Shown: positions 10,760-24,029, numbered from the stretch's first letter. The stretch is 64,000 bases of DNA from Lumnitzera littorea (GCA_024138015.1 JAMXBB010000011.1:37436724-37500723), one strand, 5' to 3'. Numbers and translations are program-made. The notes: a model not told the origin generated them from the sequence alone.

Positions 10760-12439
10760 GTGGGTCATGCATGTTGACCCATTTAACTCGCAAAAATAAA
10801 AAATAAAATGCGGGTTGGGCAAAAAAATTTTAACCCACTTAAATGTGAGTATTTTTAACCCACCTCGCTTGACTTATAGGTTGGGGCAAGTCAAACTGTA
10901 GCGAAGCGAGTTAGCCTACATACCTGTAAAAAATAGATAAAATTAAAATAATAACAAACGTTATTTTGAGTAAAAGGTTAAAAGAAAAAAAAGGAAGAAC
11001 CTTAGTAATCTTATCTTTCCCAGCGCTACCTTTCCCTTTTCTACTTTCCAATACTACCTCCTTGCTCCTTCTATCAATCAAGTTCAATAAACAAAACATC
11101 AATGGAGGAAGTTTTCCTAAAGACTTTATGTTCGATGTTTAACCTCCTCAGTTTTCTAGGTTAGTGCATCCCCTATTTAAGCTCTCAACTTTTTCTCACT
11201 ACGATATATCCACCCTTTATTTCAACTGAGTCCAATTAATTTATTTTGATTTTCCTAAATTTCCATTATTGTTTATTTGTTTTTGCTAGTAGTTTGATTT
11301 GGTTTAGGAAGAGTGATGCATGCATAGAAAGTTCAGTATCTTAACAATGTTGAAGATTTTAAAGAACAAGTGATGGTTTTCCTAAACAAAATCGCTAATT
11401 ATGCTATTGATTTGTTACTTGAAAGGTCTAGTTCTGTTATTGATTGATTTAGCTTTGGAATCTTGAAAAAAGAAACTTGATCATAACTAAACATTCTAAT
11501 TTTGGCTATTTTGAGATAAAGTGATGGCTTCTTGTCCAATTGAGATTGGCTTCTTGTTGTTGCGTTGGACTGTGTGTTTGCAAAAGCGATTTTTATATAA
11601 TGAGATCTTAAATTATCAATTGATTCATTTGCTGTTGATTCAAATTGAAGGTGTGGTATGTTACCTGCTTGAAAATCGGAATTGCACAGAACTTTCTATC
11701 TCTTTGATTGGCCGAGTTACAAGTTTATTTAGGAAATTATAGGTGGTAACGTATTAACTTTAGGTAGCTCCTAATTTTGAATAATTTGAATTAGTGATCA
11801 TTTTCTTTTTGGTACAATACCTCTCTGAGTTTCAATTCTAGGGTCAACATAAAGGTCGGCTATGTGGTTTTACTGATTGAAGTTCTTACTTTTGCTCATG
11901 TTTTATAACTCATGTACATTTGTTTTTTTTTTTTCTTTCCCTTCATTTTAAGGCAATATCTTATCTTCTTGATGGATTATGCTTGTACACTTGTATCTAA
12001 TTGCTTTTATAGTGGTTATGACCTTCTTTTTTGTATTATATCTTCGTTTTGATTCCTCTTTCAAGGTAGCTACTTAATAAATATATGCGTACTTATGCTT
12101 TCAGGTGGTTGTTGCTTCAAGTGATTCCAAGAAGTTGAGAAGAAAGAAGGTACCTTATCGAATTCCTCATTCTATCCTTGTACCATTAACTTTTGCTATT
12201 ATCATGGGGCTATGTATTGCCTAAAAACTTTTGTTAGAGATGCTTGAGGATTTCGGAGATTATGGTAAACAAGTGTGGCTTTCTTGAATAATCAGTTGAT
12301 TATGCATGCGTATCTATGCGTTTTTGTTTTATTTCTTGAATAATTAGTTGATTATGTTAAACAAGTTCCTTGCTAATATGAATAATTATATCTTGTTGAC
12401 TTTCTCATGCTATTAATATAAGTATTGTGTATTTGTAGA
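10760..12439 (+). other. 5' non-coding part of the hAT element
   Basis: Subterminal repeats are followed by AT-rich sequence with probable leader introns, for example GTAAC at 11746 and TTTCAG before GTGGTTG near 12105. The 73-codon open frame at 11521-11742 has no transposase similarity. Confidence 0.5.
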
Positions 12440-14736
12440 ATGGATCATATAAGTAATGAAATTACAATACAACAACAACATATTAATGTGGATGATGAAT
12501 CTGAAATTGGTGGATCAAATTTCAATATAGAGTTAGGATCTTCTTAATCAGAGGAACCTCCAGGTAAGAAGGCTCTAGCTAACACTTCTAAAGTTTGGGT
12601 AAAATTTATGAAAATGGGGATTGGAAAAGATGGTAAAGAGATAGCAAAATGTAAAGGGTATGGGCCTCAATATGTGATTTGTGGACATAAAATAGGGACA
12701 TCATCCCTAATTCGTCATCTTCAAAAGTGTCATTTGAGTAAAGCTCCTAATTGTCATGACATAGGTGATATGATTATTAATCATTGTGGAAAGTTAAGAT
12801 TAAGAAAACTAAATGCAAAAGTAGCTTATGAGACTATGGCAATGGCTTTCGTTGCACATGATCTCCCATTTTCTTTTGTCCAGTATAAGTATATGACACA
12901 ATATATAAGGTTATATAATCTTGATTATGTGCCCATTTCTAGAAAAACTACTACATCTGATATTTGGAATTTATATATGGCTCAAAAGGATAATTTGAAA
13001 CGAATTTTACAAAAAATTCGTGGTAAACTTTGTTTGACCTCTGAAGTATGGACTATGGGCACAAGTGAAGGTTATATTTGTCTAACTGGGTATTTTATGG
13101 ATGAGAAATGGAAACTCAATAGTGAAATTCTTTCTTTTTGTAAAATGCGCCCTCTTCATTCAGGTTTGAATTATCAAAGAAAGTGTTTGAATTTTTGAAA
13201 GATTGAGGTATGGAAAAAAAATGTCTTCTCTCTCACATTGGATAATGCATCTACAAATGACTGCATGCAAGATTACTTGAAAGAGCAACTTAATTTACAA
13301 AATAGCTTCTTAATTTACAAAATATCTTGTTATGTGGTGGTGAGTTTTTTCATATTAGATGTTGAGCTCATATTCTTCATTTGATTGTCAAAGAGGGGTT
13401 GATGGTAGCTAATCAAGTTTTGCATAAAATAAGAGAGAGAGTGAAGTATGTTAAGGGGTCAGAGAGCAGAATAAATCATTTTTAGGATTGTGTTAAATAA
13501 GTTGGAAACATTGATACCAGTGTTGGTCTACGTTTAGATGTAGCTACTAGATGGAATTCCACTTATAAAATACTTCATAGTGCATTGAAGTATCAATGTG
13601 CCTTTTCTTTCCTTCAATCGAATGATTCTAATTATAAGTATTGTCCATCAATAGATGAGTGAGAAAGAGCAGGAAAGATGTGTAAGTTTTTTAGCCCTTT
13701 TTATACTATCACCAATTTGATGTCCAGTTCCTCGTATCCAACTTCAAACATATATTTTTTGCAAGTGTAGAGAATTGAATGTATGTTGAATGAAAACTTA
13801 AGGAGTGAAGATTTTGTTATAAGGGATATGTGCATAAAATGAAGCAAAAGTTTGACAAATATTAGAAACAATACAGTATTGTCCTTGCCCTTGGAACTGT
13901 TCTTGATCCTTGGATGAAGTTTAAATTTTTAAAGTTTTACTTTAAAAAAATTGATACTCTTACGTATGAAGAGAAGTTAGCTAACATAAAAAGTAAGTTA
14001 TATAAGCTCTTTGGAGAATATGATAGGAGTAAGACAAATCACATGAATTATAAAAGTCCTCAAGTTAGGTTATCTTCTCAAGTTCAACAAACATTTAAAG
14101 GTGGAGGTCAAGGTGCATCAATAAGGAATTTGACATTTGGAAAAAGTTTGGGTATTGATTTGGCTACTTTAGATGTAAGTTGAAAATCCCTTTAATTATT
14201 TATTTTTTAAGGACATTTCTTTTATTTAAATATTGATGTTTAATTAATTTTTTTCTAATGATGTAGGAATATTGCCAAGTTGAAGTAGAGACTACAGGTA
14301 AGTCTTGTTTAGATCTTTATTTAGATAAGTTAGTAGTGGATATAAATTTCTATTCTGAGTTGGATGTGCTAGAATATTATATAAGACCCAAAGCCAAGAT
14401 ATTCGGATTTGTCTAACATGGCCTATGATGTGCTCAATATTCCAATTACCACTGTAGCTTATAAGTCAGCCTTTAGTATTGGTGCTTGTGTTCTTAATAA
14501 GTATCGCATTTCTATGCTCCCTAAAAATGTAGAAGCTTTAATTTGTACTTGTAATTGGTTATAGGGATTTACTTATGAAGGTAGTTTTTTATTTTACTAA
14601 AATTTCCAATAAATGTATAATTTTAAGCTTTTAACATTTCTATCTTATTATATATCTTATTTGTTATGTAGATGATGAAGAAGAAGCTGAGACAACTTTG
14701 TCAAATATGGACTCAAATTTGGTTGTTAATGATTGA
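12440..14736 (+). pseudogene. hAT transposase (RICESLEEPER/DAYSLEEPER-like), decayed
   Basis: hAT transposases excise and reinsert the element in the nucleus. From the ATG at 12440 the order is an acidic N-terminus, a BED zinc finger (TSKVWVKFM...GTSSLIRHLQKC), an RNase-H-like catalytic region (LTSEVWT...GYICLTGYF, then LDNAS), the DUF4413 segment (LRLDVATRWNSTYKI...SSYPTSNIYF, MKFKFLKFYF near 13914) and the C-terminal dimerisation region (SELDVLEYY, AFSIG, LPKNVEAL). In the finger, the tyrosine in KGYG probably replaces the first-pair cysteine. There are stops near 12545, 13200 and 13480 and frameshifts near 13160 and 14400. A plausible last intron (about 14580-14671) leads to a natural stop at 14734-14736. 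The longest open piece is 196 codons (12608-13198) of roughly 650-700. Confidence 0.9.
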
Positions 14737-15623
14737 AAGATACATAGAGAATGAGGAAGAGAATGAAAATCCTCTCTATATTTGTTGTTCCCTATTTCTT
14801 AGCCAAAAGTGCATACAAAATATAGTGGTACGCTTCGGGAGCATCATAGATTCCTTTCCTCGGCAATGGCATCTTGAGCAACATTGTAGCTTGCATCATG
14901 GAGCTCTTGTCATGGCTATATCATACAACGGTTATTTTCTTGGTGTATGTACTTTCCCATCTGATTTGTTATCTTTAGATCATGAAGTTGCGAGATTTCA
15001 CTATAGTGTTCCAAGTAGATTCAAATGTTGCTTTTATTCTATCTGAATACCTCAAAATTAGAAGACATCTTCGAATTATAAGCCATAGATGTCACATTTA
15101 TATCATGGTGTTTTATTTTAGTCACTAGAAGCTTATTTGCATCTTTGCTCCTCACAACCAAGTCTATTGCAATAGTAAACATATACATTGCCAAAGTTGT
15201 TGATGGATTATTGGAAGCTTTGCAATGATATTTCTTTTATTATGCTACTTTCCTCCCTTTAACAATGTTAATTGCTTCAGTAGTTAAATTACTTTGAAAA
15301 TGGACACGCAACAATAATGATTATAACGCTCCTTTCCTCCCTTTAACAATGTTGATTGCTTCAAGGTATAATAGTGTCCATATTACGAAAATCATTTCTC
15401 AAACCTGATGTTTATGGCAGAAAAATTATGACAAACTATCATTCATGGTTTATTAAATAAGGCACAAAATGTTACATTACGTATCGGTAAGTTGGCCCAC
15501 TTAACCTACCAACTTGCGGTGGAGCAAGTTGGGCTAAAAAATTCAACCTACATGTATAAACGAGTTAATGCAGGCCAGCTCACTTAACCCGTAAGTCGAT
15601 GCAGGGTAGATTAACCTGCTTAA
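14737..15623 (+). other. 3' non-coding part of the hAT element
   Basis: No domain is recognised after the transposase stop; the open frame at 14672-15046 is an out-of-frame overlap. Two nearly identical strings (CTTTCCTCCCTTTAACAATG, about 15249 and 15331) form an internal duplication of about 80 bp. Subterminal TTAACCC motifs are dense from 15490. Confidence 0.5.
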
Positions 15624-16202
15624 CCCACTTGCATAGGTCTATTCATTAGCCACCCCTCACCTTAGGATGACGATAATAGCTACTTAAAATGAAAAGGTTC
15701 ACAATCCACTTCAAAAAGTAGGTTATTTAACTTACCAACTGCCATGGCTTAATTTATGGTTTATTCTAATATTCACATTAGTAAATGGACTTAATAAAGT
15801 TAGTTTAGGTAATAAAAATGATTATAAAAATTATAATTAGGCAGCAAATTGATTTTTCAAGATACAGGTAGTAAATTATATATTTTAGCAAAATTTAAAT
15901 ACCATTCATAGCATTAGCTCATCTAATATTAATAATTAAAATAGTAATTATTACTTATAAAGTAAAAACCTGGTTATTAATGATAAAAATATCACTAAAA
16001 ACAAGTTGAATGAGAGCTAAACAAATGATGATTTACGTAGGATCTTTTTTTCCCCCCTTTTTTTCCATGGGATCTTATTTTAGAAGCTAGATTTTGTCAA
16101 AAAATTTTGCTATTATGTAAACACTCATTGTCAAAGTATATGCTAGTTCATTACAACATTTACCTTTCTTTTTTCTTTTTTCTTTTTTTTTCCATTGCAA
16201 AA

Positions 16203-18741
16203 TGTTGAGCTTGAAATTTTTGGTTTTCCGTTTTCCTTAATCCGATTTAAACTAAATTGACAAAAATTAAGAAAAACCTAATTTCTTTTATTTTGAGAAC
16301 ATTTTGGAGTTGCCACCCGGTAAAACCGAGAAAGATGATTAAATTAGAACCAATTAACTAATAAGGCGAATTGATTTTAATTTAATCACTAGCCCGTGTA
16401 ATTTAGAACTTTTTGAAAAGATCTCAAGAAATCAGAGTTTTCAAATTCAAGAGCTACCCTATTAAACCTTAATTAAGTATCACTTTTAATCTTTCGAATT
16501 TAATTTAATTTTTTAAATTATCCTAAAGAAATGTATTTACAAGTAAGTAAATAAAAAAAAAATTGTATCTACTTGAAAAAAATGAAGAAATTGAAAATTA
16601 ATGATAAAAGGGGGAAAATAATTTTTTTTTTTTTACATATTTTAAGTCATCCTATGATTGTGTACGGGTGCCTATGTATTTGCTATTTAAGATCAAACTT
16701 GCGTGGTTCATTTGAAAACTCAAGTGTATTGGTCTCTTTTAATTTTGAAAACAACTGGCTTTATGTTTTTTTTTTTATTTATTCTCAATTATGAAAAAAT
16801 TCCAAAATGGTCCTAATTATTTAAGTGTTTATTTTTTTGAAAAATTCTAAGAAAATCCTACTTTTGGAAAATGTTTTATTAATTGGGTTATTATTTAAAA
16901 ATACTTTTCTAAGTGATAAAATAAACTATTATTATTATTTTTTTACCAAAACAATGAAAAATAAAATAAAATAACAAATCTTTCCTATCTTTTTCTTTTC
17001 CTTTTTATTTTTTTTTTATCATGCAACAAGGTAATAAATTTACATATTTGGCCCCAAAAAAAAAAGAAATAAAATAAAATACATAAATGACAAAAGTACA
17101 TAAAATAGATAACAAAAGAGAGGGGCCAGACTAGGTACAATTCGTGGATCAAGATGCGAGTCGGAGATAGGGGTGAATCCGAGTTGGATCAAGTTGAGCA
17201 GTCAAATTACACCAAGGGAAGTAGTTTGCCGACTGTAATGGGGTGATTCTACTTGATTTAGCCACCAAAACAAGCGAGGAAAAGTGTTTTTGTGTGTATT
17301 GTATTGGAGATAATCGAGGTAAGCGAAGTGCCACAGTGTCTAGAGCTTGTTGGTAGTCGTTGGAGAGAGGTGGTAGGGTGGTTGATTGGGCGGTGCGACA
17401 AGGAGGCCATTGTGGTTCAAATGATCCTAAGGTCCTAGGTATCAAGTTTAGCCATGTACATGGTTTCATCTACCCAAGTAGTAGTTCTTAGGTTTGTTGG
17501 CATGGCTGAAGATGGGGCTAATTAGGTTAGAGAGGTAAGGCTCTAGGGAAGCTTTTCATGGTGGTGGTTTTGTTCAAAAACCACCATACAATAGTTGTAA
17601 CATAGAGAAAGAGGGAACTGCAATGCTAGAGAGAGAAAGAGGATGTACATGTGTATTGATGCCCAAAATACTTGTTGAAGCTCTTATTTATACTGGGCAA
17701 ACATCAACAATGAAGGCAAGTAAAAAAATGCCATGAATTCGAAGAATTAAAGCTCAAATTTGACCCCCAAAAGAAATGTAAAATTGATTACAAATTCGTG
17801 TTAATTGTTGGCCAAAATTGGTTTATAAGTGTTCATACTTACCCTACAAATGATATAGAAGCTTTTATTCTTACTCAATTAGTCCAAATTCGATAGATAT
17901 TAAAGGGGCTAAAATCTCATGACTTGATTTTTTCCAATTTTTCAAAGCCAATTTTATCCTCTAAACATTTGTATCGAGCCACATTTTTTGGGTGGAATGT
18001 AAATTAGGCCATGTGATTTACATGATTTTCCTATTAGTTTCGTGAAATCATGTAAAGAAGAGAATAGAAAATTGCCATGGAAGTGGATGAGTGAGCTATT
18101 CTTGCATAAAGGAAAATGGTAGAAAAAGAAGGAAAAGAGAGGAGAAATAAAAATGTTGATGTGGCGCCACGTAATCTACTGGAAGATTGTTGTGTATCTT
18201 AATGAGATACATAGACTGTTGGGTGCATGACATGTAGCAAATGGTGTCACAAAATATAAAAGACACAAAGTATCTCTTATTGGATATGAACCCAAAACTT
18301 GTAACTTTTTTTGATACCATGACTAAGTATAATACTAGATGGGTTATTGGCTCATATCTTATTATGGATACAAGCTAAATATATATGAAGACTTTAATCA
18401 TTTTAGGCCAGATTTTAATTTTTGATTTGGGCTCAAACTAACGATAAACTAACAAACCCACCTAAACTTTATTATTTCTATAACCTATCCTAAATTATTT
18501 ATTACCCCTATTTTACTAATAAATTTGAGCAATTTTTACTTTTTCAGCTTTTCCATCTTTCAATATTTTTCTAAATTTTCTATTTTTTTTTTGTATTTTC
18601 TAAATTTCTTATTTTTTGTATTTTATAAATTTTTTATTTTTTTTAATAATTTCTATTTTTTTTTAATTTTTGAATTAGCACCCTTTTACTACCTAAAAGA
18701 AAATTTTAAAATTATAGAGGGACAAAAATGGGTTTTCTATG
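16203..18741 (-). mobile_element. solo LTR (2.5 kb), related to the 12-kb element's LTRs
   Basis: It starts TGTTGAGCTTGAAATTTTTGG, matching the inner end TGTCAAGCCTGAATTTTTCGG of the LTR at 46339. Block order also agrees: a gagTTGCCACCCGGT stretch near 16310, ACATATTTTA.GTCA near 16640, GGTCCTAATT near 16812, and an end (GAGGGACAAAAATGGG...TTTCTATG) that parallels GAAGGAGGCAAAAATTAGGTGTCTACA. Flanking pentamers are identical, CAAAA at 16198-16202 and 18742-18746. The last two bases are TG rather than CA, consistent with transitions. No internal region is present. The open frame at 17149-17469 (minus) is not recognised. Confidence 0.75.
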
Positions 18742-19251
18742 CAAAATTCATAATTTTATTTTTGTACAAACAAAACTTATCATATATTATTGCTTTCTTT
18801 TGAATCTTCACCTCTCACATCAATTGGTATATATAAAAAATATAAATATATATATATAACATTCACCAAAACCATTATAGCATAGTAATATGAATATAAG
18901 TCTCTTAATAGAATGGATTTGAATTCCTCTTTCCTATATGGCATGTGTAATTGAATTGAATATATATATATATATATATATAAGGCCCTCATTATTATAA
19001 TAAATGGATTTTAATCAAATGCATAGTTAAAGTTACCGAAAATTTTCGTGGGCTCCTTGAATTGGAATCTCAATGATAATTCTTTCTTTTTCTTTTCTTT
19101 TTTACATCTGTCCTGCTTATCCTACTAATTTTCAAAATATCATAAAAAGAAATACTATAGTCAATGTCGGAAGACGGAAGTTTACGTGACTTAAAAGATA
19201 AAATTGAAAATCAAGAAAAGCACGATTCTTGATAGGAGGAGTAATTGCAAG
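18742..19251. other. AT-rich spacer with a TA microsatellite
   Basis: Contains a (TA)n run at about 18961-18982 and a shorter TA-rich stretch near 18848. No coding content. Confidence 0.6.
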
Positions 19252-19562
19252 TTTTTTTTTTTTTCGATGAACTCCAAATATTATATTGATAGCAAAAGTT
19301 TGACAACAAAGTATAACCGGTAGGGAGCCTTTACAAAAACGAGTCTATCTAGGCCCTCCCTGTTCATCTGCAACAAACAAAGAAAAGTGTCCATCAACAT
19401 AAGTCAACACAGAAACAGGATTCAATTCTGTTAAGTCAACAAGATTAGCCTTAATGGCTTCTACAAAATTTGATGACAAAGATTCTAAAATCCGGTTCGC
19501 TGTATTAATGTCTTCATCCTTGTATATTGCTGCATGTGCTAACATATGAGCTTCTTCATTCA
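19252..19562 (-). pseudogene. LINE RNase H C-terminus, 3'UTR and poly-A
   Basis: Reading NEEAHMLAHAAIYKDEDI matches the R..N..AH.LA helix that ends LINE RNase H. When the 3.9-kb LTR and one copy of its TSD are disregarded, this joins the upstream reading (...IIKKYVN) in frame. The open frame ends in GGPR, then a short 3' region leads to 13 A on the minus strand (plus T run 19252-19264). About 30 expected residues between the two RNase H pieces are absent, so a deletion preceded or accompanied the insertion. Confidence 0.7.
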
Positions 19563-22500
19563 TCCTCCGAGTCTTCCACCTCGGAATCTATGTCTTTTGC
19601 ATCTGGGACCAGTCCCTACATGCAATAACCAGATTACAAAGGAAACTATGTTCATATTACGGCTCAAACAGTATAATTATCATTGTAGATTTTGGTACAC
19701 TATCATATAAAAGATCTACAATTAACTTCCTCGCTGGTCGTATACTTTTCATATGATACACAAGACTCCTTTCACTCTATGTTACCATTAAATATATCGA
19801 CGAGTAATATCAAATATATTATCTGAAATTACTAACTAACTTCATAATTTACCAAAAAAAAATATAAAACGTAGAACATAGAATTCCACGACAAAATAAT
19901 ATAGTAGATCAAAAGTCCATAAAAGTCAACCAAAAGTCCGTCGATTTACTAAAATTGAGTTAACTAAAAAAAGAATGAACAACCATTAGCCATACTATGA
20001 AGTTCTCTCTTCACTCTCTTAATCACATAGCCCCATCTTAGTATAAGACTCTCTTTAGGCATTCCTCGACCTGGATGGATGAAGAGATGATCCTGCATCA
20101 AAAGAAATATATCAGGGTATAAGCTTACGCTTAGTGAGTTAATCCTTTTCGTCATACCACACAACAATTTTATTAAATATACAAACATATGAATACATGA
20201 ATACTCAAAATGCTAAACAATATATGCAGCGATCTAGGAACTGTATACAAGTTAGAATTACACCCTCTATAGTTAGGATTGGAGATAATTAACTGACACA
20301 AACTATCAACCAAGTTCTAGCACTTGAGTTTTTATTCCACTTGCACCAACATGCTCAAATTAACTCAAACATATACATAATATAAGCAACTTTACTTTTC
20401 ATATGGGAAATATAACTTTCCTTTAAAAAAGAAGCAAACTCTAAGTCAAAATTCTTAAGTCTAGCAGTGTAGTGGCCTCTGCAATTCACATCATACACCT
20501 TAAGCGAAAGTCACAAGATATAGCCTTTCGCTAACGGTTAGCATCCCCTAGCGCTTGGTAGGCCCTATAGATAGGATAGAGACTCAATAATATATAAATG
20601 ACATAACCATTGCCTAATACCTGCAAGAGCCCCTGCTCCTATGAGCCCTTTTCCACCTTCCGCGTAAAGTAGTAGTCGGTATAGTTATGATAGAATTATG
20701 AGATATGCATAACTCATTGAATCCCTTAATTGAATAATTACTTAATCTAGTTTTCATTGTGATCAAACAAGTTCATTCCATATAACCATACATAACTATC
20801 ATCACAAACACTTCCAATTATTATGTGATTATCAAATCATGGAATTCAATCATAATATCATATATATGCATTTCCCATATCTCATGAGCGTTCAAGTTCA
20901 TTATAAAAATTTAAGTGCATCTATACTACAAACAAAACCAAGCATGAGGTCATCAAGAATCACTTACTTGGCCATAATTGGTCAGTCATAGTAGTCTAAA
21001 GGTAGGTCATCTTCGACAGTAGGATCCCTTAAACATTACAAATATGATATTATAAGAAATTGAAATAAAATTGGAAGGCTAACCTAAAATCTTTTAAGTT
21101 ACATTTTTAACTTAGTTCTCATATTCTTCCCAATTGTACTAAAACCTCAATCACGTATAACTTTCTCGTTTTAAATCCAATTTTTATGGTCTTATAGTTG
21201 ATTTCCATTGATTTTGAGTTTACTTTAACCTGGTGTGGTTAGAATTTTGAGATAGGACCTGCAATTCTATCCACGAGTTAGAATAGTAGGGTTCCTTAAG
21301 GTTAGGTGCTCTTTTGGGCTTAGTTTGGTTATTATGCTTTTTGTTATCTTATAAAATCTTTTAGGCTTGAGCTTAGGACTTTATTCTAAGCTTAAAACAT
21401 CCTTCAAGGTTCAGATTTTCATCCTTCTTCGTGACCTTGGTGCTATCAAAATTTTCATGGACTCTTAAGTGAGCTTATGTGTTCAAATGGGCTTGTTTTT
21501 TGTTTAAACTAAAATTGGTGACTTTGTTTGGCTTAGGAGGTTTTATGTGGACTCCTTATAGGTCTCAAAACAACTTTTCTTGGATGGTTAAGGTCCTAGT
21601 TAGAAGTTCTATGAAGGCCCAACTAAAAGTTCTAAGCTTGGGTGTTTTAGGCATTTTAGGCTTTGTTATAAGTTTTAGACTTTTAACACTTATCATACTT
21701 GTCTTGATTAGTCTTTTCACTTTGTTTTATTGTATTTTTAAGTGGTTTTTCTTACGGTTCTAGATCTAGTCAATTGGGTTTATGGGCTTTCAACTTGGTT
21801 TCTCCAATTGTTTTGTCATTTTCTTAAGTTTAAGTGATAAATGAACAACCTATACTACTTATATTCTAACTCTAACTTAACTTCTTCTCCATAAGAAGAT
21901 CATTTAGCTAAAATACTAAGTAAAATTTATAGATCACATACTTATTATGAATGATATACCTTAGTTTACATCTCAAAGAGTTGATTTCCTTATAAAAACA
22001 TCATGAGTGGTTTTTCCTTCACTTAAAGCTAGATTTAAGCATATGAAACCAAGTAAAAATAAAAGTAACATCTAAATACCCTTTAAATACACCACGTCCA
22101 GCGTGTTAGTCTACCATTCATATACATATTTCATGATTTTCTCAAGTCACAAACTTCTATTCTAGGTGATAGGCATGCATCTTACATAATACCAAACCTA
22201 ATATACTCATATTCCAACTTTCATATAGGAGATTCATAAACTTAACACCTATTGTAAATTGACTATAATATCACCTTATATACATGTTAATATCCCCATG
22301 GAAAACATAAAGTCTCCTAGGCATAGCATCCTAAAGTACTCAAATTTAAAAACTTACTTTTCCTAAAGAAGTATGGAAGGTGGTTGTACACATAGTGTTC
22401 TCTTTTGATCCTTACTTTCCTTTTCCTTTCACAAGCTACTTAGGTTGCCAAAGCTTTGGTGTTTAAGGTTGATTTTGAGTATTCTAAAGTCTTTTAGTGT

Positions 22501-23467
22501 AGCTCTTTGGGTAGACTAAAATGGAGGAATAAGAAGGGCACTTTATGCCGTAAATGGGTATGTGTGTGTGGCGACAAAGTAAGGGGATGTAGGGCTTAGT
22601 TTTCTTTTGTGTTTGTAAGTTTAAGGAGTATGAAAAGAGAGTGAAAAATGATAGGATTTGAGAGAGAGAGTGTCGGTTGTGTTGTGTATATTGTACATCT
22701 TAAACAAGCCTCTTTTATTGCTTATAAACTTAGTACATAAGCCTTATCTTGTAATGATTAAATGATGTAAGTAATAAGAGGCAAATAGTATTTGTGAAAG
22801 ACAAATGAATTGATGGTTAAATGACATGGAATGGCCTCCCATCGTTCATTTTTCCAACCGGCCATGGTCTTATCTTGTAAGGGTATGGGTTTTTCATATC
22901 TTGTTGACTTTAGTACATGATTAGTTGAGTCACTTATCAACAAGTATGATAGCTTATATGAAGATAAGGGAATTGTCTTATTATAAGCTATTGAAAGGGT
23001 ATCAAATTATATGTAAATCCAACTTTCACTTGAATAAGTTATTTAATGTGATTAGTTTATTTGCCTATCTATAAGTGACATAACTTATAAGGAAAATAAG
23101 GAAGTAGCCTTATATGCGTGATTCTTTTAGGGTTCGGCTCTTATATTAATTTGTATATTATGTTTCACTTCCTAAGGAATTTTATAGTTTCCTAGACTTG
23201 AATAAAAATTGTTAAAGTTAAATTTTCAATTATCCATTTAGGGCCTTAAATCCTTAATTGTCCATAGTTATCCCAGGGTTTAAGGTTTTGGATGATTTAG
23301 GGTTCGTCATTCTCGTGTTCGAGTTTTTATCGACAATGAGCTTTTGATTTGAAAGACTAAGTTCGTTTTTTAAATGTAAACTTTAGTTCTTAGTTTAGTC
23401 GATTCTTGGGAATGATTGAGAATTACTCTTAGTTAATTATATGTCCCTTTAAGTAGTAAGGTTTACA
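19563..23467 (-). mobile_element. solo LTR (3.9 kb) inside the LINE, chromovirus-like
   Basis: The right end is GGTTTACA, so the sense LTR starts TGTAAACC, as in plant Tekay/Del chromoviruses (family knowledge). Identical pentamers ATTCA flank it at 19558-19562 and 23468-23472, and LINE RNase H sequence lies on both sides. The minus strand has a TATAAG-type promoter region and a CT-rich stretch near 22650-22720. The left terminal dinucleotide is TC rather than TG. No gag-pol is present, so I call it a solo LTR. Open frames inside (for example 21479-21763) are not recognised. Confidence 0.7.
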
Positions 23468-23472
23468 ATTCA

Positions 23473-23840
23473 CATATTTCTTAATTATTAAGTCAATGGC
23501 TTTCGTAGAGTCAAATTCAAACATGACTTTCAGCCATCTCTTCTTAAGCGCCATTTTGCAACTCTAGTAGATTGTCTACAACTCCAATTCCTTTGTTGAT
23601 GATGCTTAGATTTTCTTCATGAAAACTCCTAAGCATGTTTCTATATGGTCTTTGGTGATGCCTCCAACAACTGAGTCCATCATAAGGGGATTAAAAGCAC
23701 CATCCACATTAATCTTAATGAAATCTATAAGAGGTGATTCCCATAGGGCATTGTCAATTTCTTTTACCATCCTTTTCTGTATCACATTCTTATAAAAATG
23801 TACCTACCATTCTTTCACCTTCATGGTTCCCCTTTTAAGC
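23473..23840 (-). pseudogene. LINE RNase H domain, N-terminal part
   Basis: Minus-strand reading IKINVDGAFNP then GITKD, and later FEFDSTKAIDLI, matches plant LINE RNase H (K.N.DGA....GG..RD...E.DS...V.LI). The first catalytic Asp (NVDGA) and the later DS Asp are retained, but stops follow KKI, LEL and TIY. The domain is broken at 23473 by the solo LTR whose TSD is at 23468-23472. Confidence 0.75.
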
Positions 23841-24029
23841 TATGAATATTCCTTCTCTTTTTCAAATATGATCCTATTCCTTTCCTTCTATATACTCTAG
23901 AGATGAAAGACAAAGAAAACTTATCGTAGACATGTTCGACCAGTGAGGTTTCTCCTTGGTTTTGCATTGGCTTTTATCCATTCAATCAAACTTAAGTTGA
24001 ACGAGGTGTTGAACTAGATTGTATTCCTA

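Larger units (their letters stand above)
10742..15641 (+). mobile_element. hAT-family DNA transposon with TIRs
   Basis: The left TIR is TAGAGCTGTGCAAGTGGG (10742-10759). The right TIR read inward is TAGACCTATGCAAGTGGG (15641-15624), 16 of 18 identical. Flanking 8-mers TTTACTAA (10734-10741) and TTCATTAG (15642-15649) match at 5 of 8, all mismatches being transitions; 8 bp is the hAT duplication length. Subterminal sequence on both sides is full of TTAACCCACTT-type motifs, as expected for transposase binding. The interior encodes a decayed BED-finger hAT transposase on the plus strand. The element is 4,900 bp and inactive by itself. Confidence 0.88.
10489..15920. mobile_element. MULE-like MITE with long inverted arms, split by the hAT element
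   Basis: Left arm 10489 to about 10640 is an inverted match to the right arm, about 15775-15920. Both read, in the outside-in direction, through blocks like GTATCCAAT, TATAATTTATTA, AATCAATTTGCT and CTACCTAAACTAA. The tips are GGGTTAATATTAT and, inverted, GAGCTAATGCTAT. The 9-bp flanks are ATTTAACAT (10480-10488) and ATCTAATAT (15921-15929), 7 of 9 identical with both differences transitions. A 9-bp duplication is typical of Mutator-like elements (family knowledge). Without the hAT insertion the element would be about 525 bp and non-coding. Confidence 0.7.

Noticed and set aside
14672..15046. 124-codon plus-strand open frame
   Set aside because: It begins in the last exon of the hAT transposase in the wrong frame and runs into non-coding sequence.
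18525..18803. F/Y-rich 92-codon frame resembling a membrane protein
   Set aside because: Produced by T-rich low-complexity DNA at the end of the solo LTR.
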